From the NCBI GenBank assembly GCA_014526335.1, contig JACTAT010000016.1, positions 5,759,346 to 5,823,345 on the forward strand: DNA of 64,000 bases, given 5' to 3'. This DNA comes from Chrysaora quinquecirrha (lineage: Eukaryota; Cnidaria; Scyphozoa; Semaeostomeae; Pelagiidae). Positions within the stretch are counted from its first letter, which is position 1. Each line of letters starts with the position of its first letter. A model generated the notes under the pieces. It searched no databases and was not told where the DNA came from. It worked only from the letters and a program-made list of their open reading frames with translations. A program made the position numbers and the translations under genes. This document shows positions 21,803-32,224 of the stretch, piece after piece.

Positions 21803-24800
21803 TCACACTGTAGATGTTTTCCCTCCAGGATTATCAATTGAAAACGATGTCTCGGAGAACTTCGGATTCTTTATCGTGTACTTTAAACTATTTAGATCGC
21901 GACGTTCGAGTTCAGGCGTGTTCCACGCGCTCCTTGGTGATGTCAACTCCACATCGCTTTGGTAGACGAAATTCAGGAAACTCTTAATGTTGTCACTAAA
22001 AATGAGGGAAGTTTAAGAAGTGACATTAAGAATGAAAGTGAAGCGCAGAGACGGAGGTGGATGAGTTGTATCTAGTGATAACTTTGAAGAAAATGCTCAA
22101 AAAATCGTAATTCTAGTCCTAATCCTAACGGGGGACGTTTCCCATCACTCCTCAAGGTTCTCTTGTTACTTTCCTCTTGTCTTATGCATATAAGCTTCCA
22201 AACGCACTGATCTCTAGCCTATATGTATAAACTACAAAACAGTTAAAGAAATTCCTATAATAGTAACAAGGTAACTCATGAATGCCCAACCTCGTCCCCA
22301 GGGCGAATGACCTCTACGTGAAACTTCACTGTCCATATTCCACCCTGGTATAGGCCTTGTCTATTTGCAACTTGATTGGCTGTTCAAACAATATAAATTT
22401 TAAGTGACGTCACAGTTTCTTCAAAATTTCAGACCAAAATAGGCCGAAAACTATGTAAAAAACATCTATAAAAACCAAAAAATGATGCTACACGAGATAT
22501 TGCATCTTTCCTTACAGTTATCAATGAAATTCTTTGCATTTCCTTTCTAAGAGCATCCGCTTTCGGAATCTACATCTTGTTTTTATGCCTAGGCCGGAAT
22601 TGCCAGTATTTTGGCAGATTTTGTGGCCGGTACCAGGGCCAAAATCGATTTGACGGTTGAGATTCGATGAAATTCGATTTGTTGCCTGGGGACGAGGTTG
22701 AAGAATGCCTTTACACATACTTATGACGGTAGAGAATGCCTTATACTTACGGATCCGTATCCTTGACTTCCCTGACAGTTCTGTTTCGGAATTTCAGCGA
22801 TATCAAAGCACCAGCGACAAACAGTACAATAACAGCAACTATAGAGCCGACCACAACGCCTGCAAAAAAATATTTCATAAGAAAATAAGGGATTCTTTTG
22901 GGCATCTTCGGAAATCGGTGGTATTTGTAGGAGGCAAAAACTGCTCTTGCTGGTGCCATTCTATCAAAAAAGTGCACTCTGCAGGCTTTAAACCAGTTTC
23001 TACAAAAGCCCATTCGTTTGGTAAATTCGGTTTTCAGAAAAAATTCCACAGATTTTAAGGTGATCTTTCGGGTAGGAGTTTGAAACCCACTAGCCAACGA
23101 ACAGACTTTATATGTAATTTGTTATCAAAGGAACCCGGCACTTAAATCTTTATAGAAGGAGGTTTCTTATATCAGGGTTTCCTTATACTAGGATTCAGCT
23201 GTGTATTTTATAATAGACAGTATATATTTGTCATAAACGCCATTCATGAAAAAAAAATATATAAATACATATGGTTCTGAAGAAGGCTCAACATAGCCAA
23301 AACCCAAAAATCCAAAAGGGCGGAGAGCATTGAGATGTATGACTTTAATAGTAACTAGACGATTTTATTGAGATCTAAAGCTCAGTGGAAACGTCGTTGA
23401 CTCTCTGGTCATGCAGTCCAGGTTCGAATCCTACCTATTGTGATATGCCACTTGAGGAAAAATTCATCCTAGTTTTCGCTATTCATGACAAACGTATACA
23501 AATTTGTATGGTGCTGAAGAAGGCTCAACATAGCCGAGAAACACAAAAAGTCTTGGGCTATATAACTTTGAGAGTCTCTCGGCGATTTCATTGAGCTCTA
23601 TATCTCAGCGAAAACGTCGTTGGCTCTCTGCTCACGAGTCCAGGTTCGAATTCCATCTAATGTAGTAATAGAAAGTATGTGTGCATACCGGTCCTCTGGC
23701 TGTGAGTATCACCAGCAGCAGGAACTGGACCTTTATTATTCCAGTTATCTTTATCACACGAGGCTGTGTTTGTATTGATACCAACGATGTATGTGTGGTG
23801 ATCTGTAAAGGTAAAAAAAAACACATTACAAGTAGCTAAATAAAATATTCTCCCGTGACCAACATATTATTTTTCTAACAAATTAAGTATTCTCCTTTCC
23901 TTCAAACAATTTGAAACAACTCTCTCAAATTTTTAAACCCCTCCCCTCCCCCATCGACAATGTAGTAGGCAACAGCTATTTCATGTTAATGTACCGTATG
24001 TCTCCTTGCACGTTATGATCTTTCTATGCCTTCTATCTATTTACGTAAGTACTTGTACGTTCTATAACTAGAACTTGCTTTAAGAACATATTTACATGCA
24101 TAATTTCTATCCGCACAATAAATCATGCGACTTGTAAATACTATAACTATAAAATCTGTAAATAAGTAGTCAGTCAGTAGCCTACAGTCAGCTTAAAGTC
24201 AGCTTGAATAACAAGATAGAGAATCGTCTCTCAAATGTCATCTGCTCCGTGTGTTCTCTGCGAGCGTGTTAAACTTAGCAGCTAAAGATCCTTTTCTACG
24301 AACGACTCCGGCAACATAAGGCCCTGGCCAAACGATGAAACATTGTTGGTCTAACATTTGAGACTTGGCTGTCGGGCAAAGTGTTTAACCGTTTGGCCAA
24401 GTCCAAAATCATTGCTCGTCCATTGCTCTTTTTGAAGACATCCAAAATTTTTGCAATATTTTTGCATCAAGCAACTCAAATAAAAATGGTTGCTCAGTGA
24501 TTTTGAACTTCAAATTTCAAAACTAATCACGCCGCAAATGTTTTTGTTACGGTTTGTTTGCTTGACGAAAAGTCAAAGCGATAGAAAACCGGCATACTTT
24601 TTGCACGTGGCCAAAAAATGCTGAAACGGTTTACAACTGCAGTGAACGTTGCGATTTTATGGATAAAGACTATAAAACGAAGATCTAGGGAAAGCTGAGG
24701 CAAAAGAAATAAATGGCGAATCTCAAATGTTTAATCTTAACGTCAAACATTTATCATATTTATTCATGCCCTTAAATGCAGGTTTAAATCTAACTATAAA

Positions 24801-25614
24801 CTTGACTCAACTCACGTCAATGAAAAAATAAATAATTAAAGGACAGTGCAGGACTCTTTAAAGTTCAATAATAGAATACCTGTAAGCGTGAACAGTTTTC
24901 TGTCAAAATTTGCAGGTCCAGATTCACTTCTAAAGATGGTTTTGAAGTTTGCTTCGTCACAACGTCTGTTTTTGTAGGTTTGCTTTCAGATGAGTGAACA
25001 GGGTGGCCAGTGGATGACGGTTTCTTGGTAGTTGTTGCTATGACTGAAAATAATAACAGATTAGTAATACAGTTAAGATTTGGTAAAGAGAAAATGCTAA
25101 TGATACTCATGATCATGATGAGTATGATGATTATTATTCACGCCATTGATTATATCATGATGATGATCACGACGATGATGATTATGAGGATTACTACAAT
25201 AATGACGATGATGATGATGATGGTGATGATGATGGTAATGCCAAAGTTGATGATGACGACAAAAACCAAGACGACAACGACAGTGACAGACAGCGGTGAT
25301 AACGGTGATGATGACAATGATCATGATGATTAGATGATAATGATAATGGTGATAATGATGATGATGATGATGGTGATGTTGGTGATGTAGATCACCATGA
25401 TGGTGATGATGTAGTGATGATCATGATGATGATGATGGTGATGATGATGATGGTGATGATAATGATGATTAGGATAATGAATGATGGCAATGGCAATGAT
25501 GATGACAAAATGGTAATGAGAATGACAATGATGATAACAATGATAATGATGGTGATAGTGATGATGATGATTCATTATTGTGGTTATATGATGATAATCA
25601 TTTGGATGATCACA

Positions 25615-25665
<51 letters not shown>

Positions 25666-28410
25666 CTGATGATAATAATAATGATGTTGATAATGAAGAT
25701 AATAATGATGATGATAACAATGATATTGATTATAATGATCATGATAATGATGATTATGATTATGATTATGATGGTCATTGTATTTCAAGATTACAATGAC
25801 GATGATGGTGACGATGATAAGGACAATGATGATGATGATAATTATTATTATAATGGTGGTGGCGGTGATGATGATGATGATGATAATGATGATGATGATG
25901 ATAAGGACAATGATGATGATGATAATTATTATTATAATGATGGTGGCGGTGATGATGATGATGATGATAATGATGATGATGATGATGGTAGTCATTACAT
26001 TAATAATCAATATTACATACAATGATGATGATGATTATGATGATTATGACAATTATGATGGTAATTACATAGATAATTATGAAGACAACGACAATGATGA
26101 CAATGATAATCATGATAATAATACTCTTATCTCACCTTCACAAAGAGCTCCACTTGCTCCATCAACACATTGGCATTCAAAGGCATTGACTTTATCAATG
26201 CATTTACCTCCATTCTGACAAGGATCACTGGCACATTCATCAACATTAACACCACAATTGATACCAGCATACCCATTAATGCAACTGCATGTAACATTAT
26301 TACCATGATCAATGCAGGCAAGTGAGTTGTCGTCTAGGCAAAACATGGTATTCTGACACAAGTTAATCTTGATTTCACAAAGACTCCCAGTGTATCCTAT
26401 ACCACAGCTGCACTCATAAGAGCTGCCTTTGTTAATGCATTTACCATTGGTGCAAGGACTCACACTGCATTGGTCAGGCAATACCTCACAATTTGTGCCT
26501 GTATAGCCAGCATCACAATGGCAATGGTATTTATTGATGCCATCAATGCATGTACCATTGTTGCAGGGGTTTGGTGAACAATCGTCAATATTGACCTCAC
26601 ATAAACTGCCTGTAAAGAAAAGGTATTATTGATCAATGGTAGTAGCCAACCAAACAGTAATCAAGGTTGCTAAAGCAAACAGTTTTCAGGGGTGAAATCA
26701 AGAGCTCTGGGGATCTCACTGAGCATACTAGGGTGTGCAGTCAAGCTCTCAAAGCCTTTGAATCATCATTGATAGAAGCCTACAGACAAATCAGCTACAT
26801 ATCTATGGTATGCAATATCAGAAATCAGGTTATAAATAAGCAGCTTTAGCCCAAATGTATGCATGAATGCTGATTGTCAGAAGACATAGTCAATGGACTA
26901 ATTGTTTAAAAACAATAGACCTTAGACCTATTGTTTTTAAAACAATAGGTCCATTGGTTTGAAACAATTAGTCTATTGTTTCAAAACAATAGACCTGGTG
27001 GCCTGGTTCATTCTTGCTTATTCATCATTAGAACAACCTACCTCTGAAACCAGTCAAGCATTTGCAAGTAAAAGAATTATCACCATCAGTACATGTACCA
27101 CCATTTCTGCATGGGTTAGAAGCACATTGGTTTTCATTGACTGAACAAGTTGACCCACTGTAGCCTGCTTTACAGCTGCAGCTAAACCCAGCTTTTCCTG
27201 AGGTGCAAAGACCTCCGTTATAGCAAGGAGAACTCTCACAATGATCAATAGTCTGATTGCAGTCAAAGCCTTTGAAACCATGTGGGCATTTACATCTGAA
27301 GGTCTTTGCACCATTAACATCTGTCACTACATTGCATTCACCATTGTTTTTGCATGGCTTCATAAAACAGGGGTCTTCAGTTTCACAGTATTTACCAATG
27401 TAACCCTCACAGCATTTGCATTCAAAGGACTTCTTGGTGAAATCGGTGTAGCATCTGCCATGACCATTGCAGAGACCCTTATTGGTAGGAGACGGATCAA
27501 TGCATTGATTCTCTTTGATAGTGACATTGAGTCTCAGACCAAACTCACAGCGATGTAAAGCATTTACATTGGCGATGAAATATTGTGTGCCAATTTTCAA
27601 ATACGATGTGTTTACAAGCAACTCTCCTCCTTTCAGGGCACTCATGTTTGCTATAGGTATAGCATGAGTCATATTGCACTGCGTGAAAGCATCAGATGAC
27701 ATTGCCTCAACAGGTATCACATGCGGAATGAAGGTATGGTTATACAATGCTGCATCAATATCAGTGAGAAACACTAATGAGTCATTTTGTTGAGCTTGCA
27801 CTGGTTTTATTTGAACATCAATATAGTCAACCTGGCTGCCTGGAATATCAAAACAACTCTGCTTGCTGTTGCATAAAGAATGCTCATAGCCCCATCCAAC
27901 TTTGATTACCTCAGAGCCTTCATGCCAACATTTGCCACCATATGAACCTTTGGTAATATTATTACAGTCATTAAAACACACTGCTGTTTTGGCACTGTTA
28001 ATCTGGCAATTTTTGCCTTCATATCCAACAGGGCAGTTGCATTTATACCCATTATTGGTATCAACACAAGTGCCCCCATTGCAGCTTACATATTGACAGG
28101 TATTAAGTCTAATGTTGCAGTTTGCACCACCATAATTTGCATTGCATTCGCATCTTGGTGTGCCATTTGGGTCGATTTTACAATGTCCGTTGACACATCG
28201 GAGTGAGTCTGTAAGCGTGCATTCTTCAGCTCGACGCTCACATCTCACTCCTATGTAACCATTAACACATGTGCATATAAAGCCATTGGATAAGGAGGTA
28301 CAGATCCCCGAGTTTAGACAAGGATTGCTTACACATGCGCCAAGGTCTACTGCTGATTCCACAAGAAAAGGACCAAGAACAAGCAATAGCAAACACTTGT
28401 AAAGCTCCAT
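21803..28410 (-). CDS. Transmembrane EGF-repeat protein with C-terminal PDZ ligand
   Basis: Exons read are 27042-28410, 26136-26609, 24880-25043, 23689-23802, 22751-22859 and 21803-21956, all with GT/AG borders. The protein starts with signal peptide [20 protein letters not shown]. Three EGF modules, a roughly 160-residue non-EGF Cys/N-glycan-rich domain, then about eight more EGF modules follow. A Thr/Ser/Lys linker (exon 3), a short extracellular exon, a membrane helix ([19 protein letters not shown]) and a basic stop-transfer RNR come next. The cytoplasmic tail of about 60 residues ends STV, a class I PDZ ligand. Phases agree except between exons 3 and 4, where a small exon is probably missing from my model. 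It is a cell-surface receptor or adhesion protein; I cannot name the orthologue. Confidence 0.8.
22287..22702. mobile_element. MITE with CAACCTCGTCCCCAGG ends
   Basis: Inverted ends CAACCTCGTCCCCAGG (22287) and CCTGGGGACGAGGTTG (to 22700) enclose about 410 bp of non-coding DNA. GAATGCC occurs as a direct repeat on both sides (22280-22286, 22703-22709), compatible with a 7-8 bp target duplication as in hAT-type elements. It lies in the last intron of the EGF-repeat gene. Confidence 0.72.
23273..23440 (+). repeat. Interspersed repeat with tRNA-like A/B boxes, copy 1
   Basis: The body starts GAAGAAGGCTCAACATAGCC and ends with a tRNA-like module: AGCTCAGTGG (A-box-like) and GGTTCGAATCC (a perfect B box). 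These are internal RNA polymerase III promoter motifs, so this is likely a SINE. The tRNA-like part is at the 3' end of the shared unit, not the usual 5' head. It lies in an intron of the EGF-repeat gene. Confidence 0.68.
23511..23655 (+). repeat. Interspersed repeat with tRNA-like boxes, copy 2
   Basis: A second copy lies in direct orientation about 70 bp downstream of copy 1. It shows the same GAAGAAGGCTCAACATAGCC body, a slightly decayed A box (ATCTCAGCG) and B box GGTTCGAATTCC. It ends close to exon 4 of the EGF-repeat gene. Confidence 0.66.
24319..24600 (+). repeat. Decayed MITE of the GGCCCTGGCCAAACGATC family
   Basis: The left end GGCCCTGGCCAAACGATGAA is clear, followed by the family's TTGACAA/AACATTG-rich interior. 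I cannot find the right end, so it is truncated or diverged. Related copies lie at 35802, 37194, 44643 and 46163. Confidence 0.5.
25110..26110. repeat. Microsatellite of GAT/ATG repeats, about 1 kb
   Basis: Imperfect trinucleotide tracts (GAT, ATG, AAT, GGT variants) fill the second intron of the EGF-repeat gene and end about 25 bp from the exon 2 donor at 26135. Apparent Asp-, Met-, Ile- and His-rich frames on both strands are low-complexity artefacts. Confidence 0.93.
26885..27000. repeat. Palindromic ACAATAG/CTATTGT cluster in first intron
   Basis: About seven ACAATAG or CTATTGT words (half-sites of the SOX type, consensus ATTGT) alternate in both orientations within 115 bp, with self-complementary stretches such as CTATTGTTTTTAAAACAATAG. 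It could be a decayed MITE or a regulatory element; similar palindromes occur in TOMM40 intron 1 near 61555-61890. Confidence 0.55.
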
Positions 28411-28725
28411 GAGTCTTTACGATTGATGATCACTGCACCACAAAGCTGCAAACTTCCTTATGAAAGCTGTCCTAAATAGGCCTAAGTTCTGAATTCTGGA
28501 CACGGCCTAACTACCAATTCTGCGTCTTCTCCGGCTCAGAAATAAGCCAGGCTTCATCTGTTCGGCAGTTAATTTGATACAAGGACACTTACTTTTCGTT
28601 TTACGATAGAGAATGACTAATCTTTCGCGGTTTTTCTAGTCAAATAACAAAGCTAACTTCATGAATATCCGCAGCAAGCGTCCCTATCAACTGCCCTTGT
28701 GAATTTTGTGAGAAAATGTTCATCC
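28411..28725 (-). promoter_or_regulatory. Probable 5' flank and promoter of the EGF-repeat gene
   Basis: This is 315 bp between the start codon and the LTR element. I see no clear TATA box and nothing else recognisable. The nearby LTR could influence transcription; that is inference from position only. Confidence 0.3.
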
Positions 28726-29160
28726 TGTAATAACACACAACTTTCGTGTTATTAGAGTGCGTGCGTTCGACTTGAGAACAGATTTAGACGACAAGAAAAC
28801 ACGAGTTTCACGGCAATTTCATCAATAAGAACTCCTATTCAACATCTAAACGATTCTTAATTCAGCGGCAATTTACAATTCCTGACAACTTCTGCTATCG
28901 ACTAACCATTACGACTAACTAACTTACAAATTAGCAAGAACCTCAATTATATCATCAGCAAGACAATAGAACGTCACACCCAGAGCGTTAATGACACATT
29001 CAACAAATACAAATACACAACCGGATGGCGACATCAATGTAAAGGAAATACCTTTATGGATTGCGTAATGGCTGGTCACGAACTATCAATGATAAACAAA
29101 ACAAAGGATACGAAAGCTTAGATTCAAATAACTTAATGTTCTAAAAATTGTTCTTTAACA
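28726..29160 (-). repeat. LTR (3' LTR in element orientation)
   Basis: It runs from TGTAATAACACACAAC to TTCTTTAACA on the plus strand. It differs from its partner at a handful of positions. Confidence 0.88.
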
Positions 29161-29197
29161 TAGCTCCCCCCTACGAGAACAAGCGTCCTCGCTTGTT

Positions 29198-29836
29198 TCA
29201 CGTTAGTCCTTCAGCGACCCCAATCGTGTGTGGCGGGGGTTGGTACATTCTTGTTAGCAATCTCTCGTCCCTGCTCGTGTTGTTAATCATGCTCTTGTGT
29301 TCACCGTATTGATGTGGACGAACAGTTGCCTCCAATGTGACTGGCATCCTTTCTTTGACCTTTGTTCCTTCCTTGCAACCAGATTCAAGTCCTTGAAAAG
29401 TTGGAATATTTCTGTTTGATATCAGCTTCTCCAGTTGAAGTAATATTGATTTTAACTGATCAATAAGATTACCAAAAAGTTGAAAATTGCATTCTTGACC
29501 TGCATGGCTTCCGTTTGTATTGACTAGGCCTACTGTTTGATTTGTCCATGGGTTGCACTGATACACTGCATTTCTCATGTGTTTAGGCGGATGTATAAAT
29601 GGACGAAGGCGACAATACTTTACAACGTGTCCTACCTTTTTACAATAATTGCATATTGGACGACCATCTGAGGCTCGAAGATACAAATGAACTCCCTTCT
29701 GATAAAATGGCATGGCGTCAAATTTCCTCTGTTCTGCTCTAAGTCTTTCTACTTGGTCCTGTCGACAATTTCTACTATCTTTAAACGGCTGTCTTTGCTG
29801 ATGGTCACGTCGTTGGTCACCAATGTAATAACACAC
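29198..29836 (-). pseudogene. Gag-like fragment with CCHC zinc knuckle
   Basis: This 212-residue frame contains CNYCKKVGHVVKYC, a CX2CX4HX4C zinc knuckle typical of retroelement Gag nucleocapsid. The frame begins just inside the 5' LTR. No pol follows, so the element could move only with help in trans. It is an old genomic retroelement copy, not an intact virus. Confidence 0.75.
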
Positions 29837-30259
29837 AACTTTCGTGTTATTAGAGTGCGTGAGTTCGACTTGAGAACAGATTTAGACGACAAGAAAACAC
29901 GAGTTTCACGGCAATTTCATCAATAAGAACTCCTATTCAACATCTAAACGATTCTTAATTCAGCGGCAATTTACAATTCCTGACAACTTCTGCTATCGAC
30001 TAACCATTACGACTAACTAACTTACAAATTAGCAAGAACCTCAATTATATCATCAGCAAGACAATAGAACGTCACACCCAGAGCGTTAATGACACATTCA
30101 ACAAATACAAATACACAACCGGATGGCGACATCAATGTAAAGGAAATACCTTTATGAATTGCGTAATGGCTGGTCACGAACTATCAATGATAAACGAAAA
30201 ACAAAGGATACGAAAGCTTAGATTCAAATAACTTAATGTTCTAAAATTGTTCTTTAACA
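29824..30259 (-). repeat. LTR (5' LTR in element orientation)
   Basis: It is a near-identical partner of 28726-29160, ending CTTTAACA before TTATCAC on the plus strand. Confidence 0.88.
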
Positions 30260-30611
30260 TTATCACAATAGGCTCAAGAAATGCTTACGTTTTTTGCTCC
30301 AGGAATGCGAAGCATTTTTCTAATTTTTGATAGCATCATCAAGAAGAGGCATTAGAGAAGTAATTTCTGGAGAAAACCAGTGATTGAGATGACAGCAGCC
30401 CTCCTGCAGTTAGAGACGGACTAGCAGCGAATCTCCAGGGTTGCTATTTCCAGCGAAAGGGGGCTTGGATATCTACTAAGCTTTTTTAAACTTAAATGCT
30501 AGTGTTCCTGCTAGCTCCTCTGTAAAACAATCCATCAGGCAGCGCGCTTTGGGGCAAGGGCTAATGTTCATGTAAAATGCTATTTGCCATCCATTGTCGG
30601 TCTGTTAAGGC
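30260..30611. other. Intergenic spacer
   Basis: About 350 bp between the LTR element and the satellite-bearing MITE. I see nothing in it. Confidence 0.4.
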
Positions 30612-31978
30612 CTGGCTTAACTAGGAGGCATTTCGCGCGAAACATTGTCGCGTGTGTGTTACATGTCCCCTCGATGTTTCCCAGTTTAGCCACCTCGGAA
30701 ACTTTGAAGGCAGGCTTTACAAAATCTGTCGCGAGAGACACGCAAATATTTCTGGGAGACAATAGAAACAGTTCTTGTCTCCGCGACTCGGGGGACATGT
30801 TGCTCGCTTGTCACTCGCATGTTTAGCCATTCTGGGAGACACGCCGAATACAGCGTCGCGCGTGACAAGCCTCCTAGTTTAGCCATAGCAAGAGACAAGA
30901 AGAAGTTTTGGGAGACAACAGAAACATTTCTTGTCTCGGAGACTCGGGGGACATGTTGCTCGCTTGTCACTCGCATGTTTAGCCATTCTGGGAGACCCGC
31001 CGGATACAGCGTCGCGCGTGACAAGCCTCCTAGTTTAGCCATAGCAAGAGACAAGAAGAAGTTTTGGGAGACAACAGAAACATTTCTTGTCTCCGCGACT
31101 CAGGGGACATGTTGCTCGCTTGTCACTCGCATGTTTAGCCATTCTGGGAGACCCGCCGGATACAGCGTCGCGCGTGACAAGCCTCCTAGTTTAGCCATAG
31201 CAAGAGACAAGAAGAAGTTTTAGGAGACAACAGAAACATTTCTTGTCTCCGAGACTCGGGGGACATGTTGCTCGCTTGTCACTCGCATGTTTAGCCATTC
31301 TGGGAGACCCGCCGGATACAGCGTCGCGCGTGACAAGCCTCCTAGTTTAGCCATAGCAAGAGACAAGAAGAAGTTTTGGGAGACAACAGAAACATTTCTT
31401 GTCTCGGAGACTCGGGGGACATGTTGCTCGCTTGTCACTCGCATGTTTAGCCATTCTGGGAGACCCGCCGGATACAGCGTCGCGCGTGACAAGCCTCCTA
31501 GTTTAGCCATAGCAAGAGACAAGAAGAAGTTTTGGGAGACAACAGAAACATTTCTTGTCTCCGCGACTCAGGGACATGTTGCTCGCTTGTCACTCGCATG
31601 TTTAGCCATTCTGGGAGACCCGCCGGATACAGCGTCGCGCGTGACAAGCCTCCTAGTTTAGCCATAGCAAGAGACAAGAAGAAGTTTTGGGAGACAACAG
31701 AAACATTTCTTGTCTCCGCGACTCAGGGGACATGTTGCTCGCTTGTCACTCGCATGTTTAGCCATTCTGGGAGACCCGCCGGATACAGCGTCGCGCGTGA
31801 CAAGCCTCCTAGTTTAGCCATAGCAAGAGACAAGAAGAAGTTTTAGGAGACAACAGAAACATTTCTTGTCTCCGAGACTCGGGGGACATGTTGCTCGCTT
31901 GTCACTCACTCGTTTGGCAACCCAGGGAGACGTGCCGAATACAATGTCGCGCGCGACATGTCTTCTAGTTTAGCCATA
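30612..31978. mobile_element. MITE-like element with expanded internal 156-bp satellite
   Basis: The ends are imperfect inverted repeats: GGCTTAACTAGGAGGCAT at the left and ATGTCTTCTAGTTTAGCCAT at the right, each next to CGCGCG-rich sequence. The interior is a tandem array. A degenerate relative without the array lies at 33250-33660. The most economical reading is one MITE whose interior was amplified. Confidence 0.62.
30730..31960. repeat. 156-bp tandem repeat (satellite), about 8 units
   Basis: Successive GGAGACAACAGAAAC words start at 30911, 31067, 31223 and so on, giving a 156-bp period. Internal units are almost identical; edge units are diverged. Because 156 is 52 codons, stop-free frames run across units on both strands. 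These frames have no independent support as genes. Confidence 0.93.
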
Positions 31979-32224
31979 GCTTTATATTGATTATAAGACA
32001 AAGTTTCCCTGCCTTCATCTACAGTATTTCATTCATGTTTCAGAATGAAGCTTTGCGGGGACTACAAGGACGTAAGCTAAGAATTCCGACTGAAGAAGAA
32101 AGTAAACTTTAACTTTTAACTTGATTTTTATCTGTATAAAACATCCTTATTCATTTTATGTCATACAGCTGACACATTAAACAATATAGAGATTCAACTC
32201 ACATATTTATACAAAGAGAATTTG

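Larger units (their letters stand above)
28726..30259 (-). mobile_element. Internally deleted LTR retrotransposon
   Basis: Two LTRs (28726-29160 and 29824-30259, about 435 bp) are nearly identical, differing by a few substitutions and short indels. They begin TG and end CA. Read on the minus strand, the 5' LTR is followed by TTGGTGACC, a primer-binding-site-like start. The 3' LTR is preceded by a purine tract (AGGGGGGAG). Only about 660 bp of interior remains, holding a gag fragment; no protease, RT or integrase is present. LTR similarity indicates recent insertion. I could not identify a convincing target duplication. Confidence 0.86.

Noticed and set aside
22747..23097. 116-residue single ORF with a membrane segment
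   Set aside because: Only 22751-22859 is exon of the EGF-repeat gene; the N-terminal part is intron read through.
25330..26025. Long Ile/His-rich, Met-rich and Asp-rich open frames on both strands
   Set aside because: They are translations of a GAT/ATG microsatellite; all six frames are open by composition and there is no splice or domain support.
30686..31846. Repeated 100-130 residue frames on both strands
   Set aside because: They arise from the 156-bp satellite, whose length is a multiple of three; mirrored frames on both strands argue against coding.
30730..31960. Possible CRISPR array
   Set aside because: The units are contiguous and near-identical with no unique spacers, and the DNA is animal.
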